Assembly (NCBI GenBank): GCA_009668925.1
Contig: SBEK01000051.1
Span: 1-22,000 of the forward strand
Reading direction: 5' to 3'
DNA length: 22,000 bases
Source of the DNA: Deltaproteobacteria bacterium
Lineage (GTDB): Bacteria; Desulfobacterota; Syntrophia; Syntrophales; Smithellaceae
Below, piece by piece: positions 17,236 to 22,000 of the stretch (its first letter is position 1; the number at the start of each line of letters is the position of its first letter). The notes under the pieces are model-generated. The model searched no databases, had not been told where the DNA came from, and saw nothing but the letters and a program-made list of their open reading frames with translations. The translations under genes and the position numbers were made by a program.

Positions 17236-17263
17236 AAAACCCGTTAGAAATAGCGGGTTTTTT
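17236..17263 (+). terminator. Intrinsic terminator downstream of ssrA
   Basis: An 11-bp stem (17236-17246 with 17251-17261, one G-U pair) with a GAAA tetraloop ends in a T-run. It lies 31 nt past the tmRNA CCA end. If the att core is the tmRNA 3' end, this terminator belongs to the inserted element and replaces the original one. Confidence 0.9.
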
Positions 17264-17317
17264 CTTGTCTATTGTCCAAGGGTGTGCTATTGTGTACGTC
17301 AAAATCTAGGCATTGTT

Positions 17318-17363
17318 GGGGTAACTATGGTGACTAGTTACCCCGGTGATAAATCAGTTACCC
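17318..17363. repeat. Repeat cluster upstream of the integrase
   Basis: GGGGTAACTA (17318-17327) and its exact inverted copy TAGTTACCCC (17335-17344) are separated by 7 nt. A third, direct copy AGTTACCC is at 17356-17363. The cluster ends 20 nt before the integrase start. It may be integrase arm-binding sites or an operator that controls int. Confidence 0.65.
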
Positions 17364-17368
17364 TGAAA

Positions 17369-17374
17369 AAGGAG
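17369..17374 (+). promoter_or_regulatory. Ribosome-binding site deciding the integrase start
   Basis: AAGGAG is 8 nt before the ATG at 17383 but only 2 nt before the in-frame ATG at 17377. The downstream ATG is therefore the likelier start. Confidence 0.75.
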
Positions 17375-17382
17375 AAATGACC

Positions 17383-18618
17383 ATGCCAAAACAAATTATC
17401 CCCTTATCGGACATGAAGGTCAGGACAGCAAAACCGAAAGACAAACCCTATAAGCTTTCCGATAATGATGGCCTTTATTTATTGGTGACAGAAAAAGGGG
17501 GGAAATGGTGGCGGTTTAAGTATCGTTTTGATGGGAAAGAAAAACTTTTATCTCTGGGGACTTATCCCGAAATTTCCCTTGCTGATGCCAGACAGCGAAG
17601 GGATGAGTCCAGGAAACAGGTAGCGAAAGGCATAGACCCCGGAGCCATTCGTAAATCACAAAAACAGGCAGAAACAGAAGAAAAAGATACATTCGAGGTC
17701 ATTGCCCGTGAATGGCATGATCGCTTCAGATCGACTTGGAGTGGGGGGCACGCAGCTACAATTATGGATCGTATGGAGCGAGACCTTTTTCCTTGGATTG
17801 GCAAACGTCCGATAGCGGAAATAAAAGCCCCAGAATTACTGGCGGCAATGAGGAGAGTCGAGTCTCGGGGCGCGTTAGAAACAGCTCACAGGATAAGAAC
17901 GATCGGCGGACAGGTGTTCAGATATGCCGTATCAACCGGTCGTGCCGAACGGGATCCATCAGTTGATTTAAAAGGCGCTCTTCCGCAGCCGCAGGAGAAG
18001 CATAGGGCAGCGATTACTGAACCAGTAGAAGTTGGGAAACTGCTGAGGTCTATTGATGACTACTCGGGAAGTCTTGTCGTCAAATGTGCCCTGAAGATAG
18101 CGCCTTTGGTTTTTGTCCGTCCCGGAGAGTTGCGCCATATGGAATGGACTGAGCTCGATTTCGAAAATGCTCAATGGAATATCCCTGCCGGTAAAATGAA
18201 AATGAAGGAACCGCATCTTGTGCCTCTGTCAAAACAAGCGATCGAGATCTTGAAAGAGATTCAGGGCCTGACTGGAACAAGCCGTTATGTTTTCCCGTCC
18301 GGTCGTTCGTTTGACCGGGCTTTGTCTAATAATGCCATTTTAGCGGCACTGCGGCGTATGGGATACGATAAAGATGAGATGTCGGGGCATGGATTCAGGG
18401 CAATGGCGCGAACAATTCTTGATGAAATCTTGCAGGTCAGGCCCGATTATATTGAACACCAGCTTGCCCATGCCGTCCGGGATCCAAATGGTCGTGCTTA
18501 TAACAGAACTGCTCATCTAACCGAACGTCGGAAAATGATGCAGCAATGGGCGGACTATCTGGACGGATTAAAGCAGGGTGCAAAGGTTTTACCTTTTATC
18601 AGGCCACAAGAATCTTAA
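17383..18618 (+). CDS. P4-type tyrosine recombinase / integrase
   Basis: This enzyme cuts and rejoins DNA at att sites to insert or excise the element. The 411-residue product has the DUF4102 N-terminal arm-binding domain (about 5-90, with LSDNDGLYLLVTEKGGKWWRFKYRF and SLGTYPEISLADARQRR). A core-binding SAM-like domain (about 100-185) follows. The catalytic domain has Arg246 (VRPGELRHMEW), His336 and Arg339 (HGFR), His363 (LAHAV) and the nucleophile Tyr373 (AYNRTAHL). All are present, so the protein should be active. The CP4-57 integrase of E. coli belongs to the same class and also uses ssrA. An ATG at 17377 is an alternative start. The gene points away from ssrA, and repeats just upstream may regulate it. 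No excisionase was identified. Confidence 0.93.
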   Translation: MPKQIIPLSDMKVRTAKPKDKPYKLSDNDGLYLLVTEKGGKWWRFKYRFDGKEKLLSLGTYPEISLADARQRRDESRKQVAKGIDPGAIRKSQKQAETEEKDTFEVIAREWHDRFRSTWSGGHAATIMDRMERDLFPWIGKRPIAEIKAPELLAAMRRVESRGALETAHRIRTIGGQVFRYAVSTGRAERDPSVDLKGALPQPQEKHRAAITEPVEVGKLLRSIDDYSGSLVVKCALKIAPLVFVRPGELRHMEWTELDFENAQWNIPAGKMKMKEPHLVPLSKQAIEILKEIQGLTGTSRYVFPSGRSFDRALSNNAILAALRRMGYDKDEMSGHGFRAMARTILDEILQVRPDYIEHQLAHAVRDPNGRAYNRTAHLTERRKMMQQWADYLDGLKQGAKVLPFIRPQES

Positions 18619-18697
18619 AAAATCTAAAATAATTTGCCGCATAGGACACCAAATGTCCGACCAGATTTGTTATTAAGATGCCTGAAAGGAGGCTGTT

Positions 18698-19642
18698 ATG
18701 GCGCACTTGGTTGAAAGTATGATGTATGTCGGGAAAACGCCTTGGCATGGGTTGGGCACGCCGATCCCGGAGGATAAAAGAATCAGCGTCCGGGAGGCGA
18801 TTGTTGCAGCAAAGCTTGACTGGCACGTGGATCTGAGGCGTGTCTATACTGAATGTTCAGAAGGCAGCGCCAAAGCGGGCATTCTTGATCACTTTGCCGT
18901 ATGCCGAACTTCGGACAATACTTTTCTGGGCATTGTTGGATCCGATTATACACCACTTCAAAATGAGCAGGCGCTGGAATGGTTTCAGCCTTTTCTCGAC
19001 GCCAATGAGTCAACGCTCGAAACAGCCGGCAGTCTGAAAGGTGGCAGGCAAGTGTGGGCGCTGGCGAAGATACGAGACGGCAATATGGATGTAAATCAAA
19101 AAGACTCTATAGCCCATTATATTCTTCTATCCAATGCTCACGACGGATCTGTGGCTGTTCGTGTCGGTTTCACGCCCGTTCGCGTCGTTTGCAACAACAC
19201 CTTGACTATGGCTCATGATTCTGATGCCAGCAAGCTTCTTCGCGTGCGGCACACATCTATGCTTCAGAATAATCTTGAACAAATTAGGGAAACCATGAAA
19301 GTAGCTCGTCATGAATTTGCAGCCACGGTTGAGCAATATCGGAAATTGCAGAAACGTGGAATTGATACTGCCGGGCTGGATCGCTACGTCCGGGTCGTCT
19401 TCTCCCTTCCCGACGACAAGGGCGGTAAAGAATTGATCCCAAAGATCGTTTATCTTTTTGAAAATGGCAGGGGCCATCAGGAGGCGGGCAAAAATTACTG
19501 GGGCGCGTATAATGCCGTGACGGAGTACCTGAATTATTTTCGGGGCAGGACACAGGATAACACTTTGAGCAGCTTATGGTTTGGCGAAAGCACAAACCTT
19601 AATCGAAAGGCACTCAATATCGCATTGAAAATGGCAGCGTGA
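18698..19642 (+). CDS. DUF932 domain protein (phage/plasmid-like)
   Basis: The 314-residue product matches the DUF932 / phage-plasmid-like family by its layout: MAHLVESMMYVGKTPWHGLGTPIPED at the start, AVCRTSDNTFLGIVGSDYTPLQNEQALEWFQPFLD, GGRQVWALAKI, YILLSNAHDGSVAVRVGFTPVRVVCNNTLTMA, and a C-terminal NYWGAYNAVTEYLNYFRGR. The family is common on phages, plasmids and islands; its biochemical role is not established. There is no signal peptide or membrane segment. A near-perfect AAAGGAGG (18685-18692) lies 5 nt before the ATG, which predicts strong translation. It follows the integrase by 79 nt and the CYTH gene begins 13 nt after its stop, so the latter two are probably co-transcribed. Confidence 0.85.
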   Translation: MAHLVESMMYVGKTPWHGLGTPIPEDKRISVREAIVAAKLDWHVDLRRVYTECSEGSAKAGILDHFAVCRTSDNTFLGIVGSDYTPLQNEQALEWFQPFLDANESTLETAGSLKGGRQVWALAKIRDGNMDVNQKDSIAHYILLSNAHDGSVAVRVGFTPVRVVCNNTLTMAHDSDASKLLRVRHTSMLQNNLEQIRETMKVARHEFAATVEQYRKLQKRGIDTAGLDRYVRVVFSLPDDKGGKELIPKIVYLFENGRGHQEAGKNYWGAYNAVTEYLNYFRGRTQDNTLSSLWFGESTNLNRKALNIALKMAA

Positions 19643-19655
19643 AGGGATTAATCTA

Positions 19656-20117
19656 ATGGCGCTTGAAATTGAACGAAAGTATCTTGTGACCGGAAACGGA
19701 TGGAAACAGGCTCAGGGCGTTCATTTTATCCAGGGTTATCTGAATCGCGATAAAGAAAGAACTGTGCGTGTCCGCGTCGAAGGGAAAAAAGCAGCGCTGA
19801 CTGTGAAAGGCGTGAATTGCGGCGCAACGCGAAACGAATATGAATATCCGATTCCGGTTGCCGATGCCCTGGAGTTGCTTGACATCTGTGACGGGCCAGT
19901 CCTGGAAAAGAACCGCCATATCATTGTCTGGGACGGTCTGACCTGGGAGGTGGATGAGTTCCTGGGAGTCAATCAAGGCTTGATCATAGCAGAAGTGGAA
20001 CTGCAAAGCGAAAATCAGTCTTTTCAATGTCCGGAATGGGTTGGCCAGGAAGTCACGGGTGATCCGCGATATTACAATTCCAATCTATGCATCCACCCAT
20101 ACCGCATGTGGCGTTGA
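19656..20117 (+). CDS. CYTH-domain protein (triphosphate tunnel metalloenzyme)
   Basis: CYTH proteins hydrolyse or cyclise triphosphate compounds; members include class IV adenylate cyclases, thiamine triphosphatases and inorganic triphosphatases. The 153-residue product is one complete domain. It has the ExExK metal/phosphate motif at Glu4, Glu6 and Lys8 (LEIERKYLV), basic strand residues in RTVRVRVEGKKAALTVKG, YEYPIPVADALELLD, EKNRHIIVW, WEVDEFLGVNQGLIIAEVEL and the C-terminal TGDPRYYNSNLCIHPY. These match the short bacterial stand-alone group, usually inorganic triphosphatases. The substrate cannot be decided from sequence. Its presence in an integrase-borne block beside DUF932 is not a context I recognise. 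Confidence 0.9.
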   Translation: MALEIERKYLVTGNGWKQAQGVHFIQGYLNRDKERTVRVRVEGKKAALTVKGVNCGATRNEYEYPIPVADALELLDICDGPVLEKNRHIIVWDGLTWEVDEFLGVNQGLIIAEVELQSENQSFQCPEWVGQEVTGDPRYYNSNLCIHPYRMWR

Positions 20118-20132
20118 CAGGAATATCGGGTT

Positions 20133-20387
20133 TTGAAAAACATGAGAATGACCAAAGAAAAAGCTCTGCACATTATTCGCGAACACCTGATGCAACGGGT
20201 GTCGTGTGATTTTGAGATTCAAGATGGCCTTCCCGAAGGCTGTATTATCTATGGTGTGACCCTAACCGAACCCTGCTGGACGGCATGGATTCCGTCAGCA
20301 GTCCCGCGAATAGGATCGAGCCGAATTATCTGTTTGAGCAAAAAAACAGGCCATATCATTTATGATGGATTCACAAATGAAGAATGA
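20133..20387 (+). CDS. Small hypothetical protein
   Basis: I do not recognise this protein. The frame gives 84 residues from a TTG at 20133, with AGGA 10 nt upstream; ATG codons at 20142 and 20148 are alternative starts, none with a strong ribosome-binding site. The first part looks helical (MTKEKALHIIREHLMQRV). The second looks like a small beta sheet ending RIICLSKKTGHIIYDGFTNEE. It has three cysteines, and no signal peptide or membrane segment. It begins 15 nt after the CYTH stop, so it is probably the third gene of a DUF932-CYTH unit. The compact size and island setting would fit an immunity- or inhibitor-like protein, but that is speculation. Confidence 0.6.
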   Translation: MKNMRMTKEKALHIIREHLMQRVSCDFEIQDGLPEGCIIYGVTLTEPCWTAWIPSAVPRIGSSRIICLSKKTGHIIYDGFTNEE

Positions 20388-20480
20388 GTATTGATGAATA
20401 GCAGCCTTGAAGCTGACGTACATTACCAGCAATAAAGCAAGCCATGCGCCATCAGCCATTCACAGGCAGCCATTTTATTC

Positions 20481-20508
20481 TTGAAATCTTTTCAGGAAGT
20501 TGTAATAT
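20481..20508 (+). promoter_or_regulatory. Candidate promoter for the methyltransferase gene
   Basis: TTGAAA (20481-20486), a 16-nt spacer and TAATAT (20503-20508) lie in the AT-rich gap 20388-20610, about 100 nt before the start at 20611. Match quality is moderate. The gap also holds two direct copies of CAGCCATT (20453-20460 and 20467-20474) and no ORF or RNA gene that I can support. Confidence 0.35.
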
Positions 20509-20610
20509 TCATCGCGCTTCATCAGAAAATCAAAATATCTAAAAATGGAAAGCTAATATTTCATTACTTGATCCTCAGTATTCATGGCTTTCATCTTCGA
20601 AGAGGTAAAA

Positions 20611-22000
20611 ATGGAACACATCAAAAAATTTCAGGGACTGCTTAGGGAACTATTTCAATTTGATTGCGCGGATTTGGACTTCGGCATTTACCGCATCATG
20701 AATTATAAGCGCGACGTCATTGAACAATTTATCCAGGAAAAGTTACCCAAGGCCATATCGAATGAATTGGAACGGGGGTCGTTGGCCGGGCAATCGCAGG
20801 CAGCCAGAGAATTGGAAGCAACCAGAAAGAAGATCGTGGAATCACTTGGTGATGACGCGCTGGATGCTAATGGTGTTTTGAGAGAGCAATATCACGCAAC
20901 ACCGGCGGGCAAGGCGTATCTGGCCGCGCTGGAAAAAGCCAAATCAGCCAAAGGCGGCGACGCGCTGGAATCTACAATCTACAATCACCTTTACTCATTT
21001 TTTAACAGATACTATCAGGACGGCGATTTTATTTCCAAGCGCCGTTACTCCAAACGCGAACGTTACGCCATCCCTTACAATGGCGAAGAAGTCATGCTTT
21101 ACTGGGCCAATCACGATCAATATTACATCAAAACAGGCGAATATTTCACCGATTACACCTGGAAGGCGTCCAATGGCGTAACCGTTCACTTTAAACTGAC
21201 CGCCGCCGATGTCGAACAAAACAACGTGAAGGGCGAGAAGCGCTTCTTTCTGCCGAAGCTAAGCGAAATAGCCTGGGATGAATCTGCCAAGAGCTTAACG
21301 ATTCCTTTTGAATTCCGGCCGCTGAACGGTCAGGAGGCGATTTCCTACGGCGGGAAGAATCAGCAGGAAACTATCATCTCCAGGGCGCTGGAAAACATCC
21401 CCAAACAACGCGCCGTGAAGGCAGCGCCGTTGGCGCTGGCCGCGCTGGATGCTGAAAAAAGCCGCAACAAAGATGGCGAAAGCGTCACAGCTCTTGCCCA
21501 TCATCTGCGCTCTTACATCCGGGGGAACACCAGCGATTTCTTTATTCACAAAGATCTCAAAGGATTTCTTGCGCGTGAGTTGGACTTCTACCTGAAAAAC
21601 GAAGTGCTCAATCTCGATGAAATGGAAGCGGCCGGGATTGACCTGTCTGAAGGCTGGTTCCAGATGATGCGCCTCATTAAGAAGGTGGGTGGCCATATCA
21701 TCGAGTTTCTGGCGCAGATTGAAGAGTTCCAGAAGATGCTCTGGGAGAAACGCAAATTTATTACCGAGACTTTCTACTGCATTACGATGAGCAACATACC
21801 GGAGGAATTTTATCCCGAGGTTGCTGCCTGCGAGGCACAGTGGGAAGAATGGAAAACAATGCTGCGCATCGATGAAGAAGACGCAAGCCTTTTTGCCGGC
21901 GGGAAAGGAAAGAAAGACCGGCGCATGGAATTTCTAAAGACACATCCGACGCTTGTTATGGATACGCGCCACTTTTCCCCTGCTTGTACAGACAGACTGC
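20611..22000 (+). CDS. Type III-like DNA methyltransferase (Mod), N-terminal part, cut by window end
   Basis: The frame is open from ATG 20611 to the window end (463 codons plus one base). It matches the N-terminal region of large site-specific DNA methyltransferases of the type III Mod kind: FQGLLRELFQFDCADLDFGIYRIMNYKRDVIEQFI, IYNHLYSFFNRYYQDGDFISKRRYSKRERYAIPYNGEEVMLYWANHDQYYIKTGEYFTDY, VKGEKRFFLP, NTSDFFIHKDLKGFLARELDFYLKNEVLN, WEKRKFITETFYCI and TLVMDTRHF. In this family the catalytic DPPY motif follows shortly after this point, so it lies just outside. AGAGGT (20601-20606) sits 4 nt before the ATG; an in-frame ATG at 20584 would add nine residues. A restriction partner with a DEAD-box helicase is expected downstream but cannot be seen. 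Confidence 0.88.
   Translation, partial: MEHIKKFQGLLRELFQFDCADLDFGIYRIMNYKRDVIEQFIQEKLPKAISNELERGSLAGQSQAARELEATRKKIVESLGDDALDANGVLREQYHATPAGKAYLAALEKAKSAKGGDALESTIYNHLYSFFNRYYQDGDFISKRRYSKRERYAIPYNGEEVMLYWANHDQYYIKTGEYFTDYTWKASNGVTVHFKLTAADVEQNNVKGEKRFFLPKLSEIAWDESAKSLTIPFEFRPLNGQEAISYGGKNQQETIISRALENIPKQRAVKAAPLALAALDAEKSRNKDGESVTALAHHLRSYIRGNTSDFFIHKDLKGFLARELDFYLKNEVLNLDEMEAAGIDLSEGWFQMMRLIKKVGGHIIEFLAQIEEFQKMLWEKRKFITETFYCITMSNIPEEFYPEVAACEAQWEEWKTMLRIDEEDASLFAGGKGKKDRRMEFLKTHPTLVMDTRHFSPACTDRL

Larger units (their letters stand above)
17205..22000. mobile_element. Left part of an integrative element / genomic island at ssrA
   Basis: Everything from the ssrA 3' end to the window edge fits a mobile island: a tyrosine integrase next to a tmRNA att site, a DUF932 phage/plasmid-type gene, a CYTH gene, a small orphan ORF, and a type III-like methyltransferase. 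Spacing is looser than in the housekeeping part, and no core gene is found. The right boundary is outside the window. No transposase, conjugation or phage structural gene is seen, so the element could be a satellite-like island or the edge of a larger integrative element. Confidence 0.7.

Noticed and set aside
18644..18658. Small hairpin GGACA/TGTCC between int and the DUF932 gene
   Set aside because: The stem is only 5 bp with no T-run; it is too weak to call a terminator or operator.

Overview
The window reads as a bacterial chromosome of moderate G+C with dense, mostly co-oriented genes. I infer the Deltaproteobacteria / Desulfobacterota, perhaps near Syntrophus/Smithella. The grounds are the translation cluster ending in ihfA plus a MerR gene, a PxxKW cysteine-rich protein, a mannose-family EIID gene fused into one operon with HPr and EI, and a large E. 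coli-type PlsB. No rRNA or marker-gene comparison could be run, so the lineage is a judgement from gene content.

Region 1 (1-5380) is a translation operon on the plus strand: infC (5' end cut by the window), rpmI, rplT, pheS, pheT and ihfA. It ends in a clear intrinsic terminator and is followed by a small MerR-type regulator. A perfect 14-bp hairpin then separates this block from a convergent PxxKW cysteine-rich protein gene.

Region 2 (5406-12224) holds the PxxKW gene and an unrecognised lipoprotein gene on the minus strand. Divergent from them is a four-gene plus-strand unit: PTS EIID, HPr, enzyme I and glycerol-3-phosphate acyltransferase PlsB. No EIIA, EIIB or EIIC gene is present here, so the PTS proteins may be regulatory or may work with components encoded elsewhere.

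Region 3 (12234-17263) has a minus-strand exported protein with a beta-barrel-like C-terminus and a minus-strand enolase gene. Divergent from enolase are a TtcA-family tRNA thiolation enzyme, smpB, a hotdog acyl-CoA thioesterase and the ssrA (tmRNA) gene. SmpB and tmRNA are the two partners of trans-translation and lie less than 1 kb apart.

Region 4 (17205-22000) looks like the left end of an integrative element inserted at the 3' end of ssrA. A P4-type tyrosine integrase sits directly downstream of ssrA, preceded by a cluster of short repeats that may be integrase arm sites or an operator. Next come a DUF932 phage/plasmid-type protein, a CYTH-domain (triphosphate tunnel) protein and a small unknown ORF. 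After an AT-rich gap comes the N-terminal part of a large type III-like DNA methyltransferase (Mod) that runs off the window. The DUF932-CYTH-small ORF group, between an integrase and a restriction-modification gene, is the least explained part of the window and the best candidate for an undescribed accessory module.
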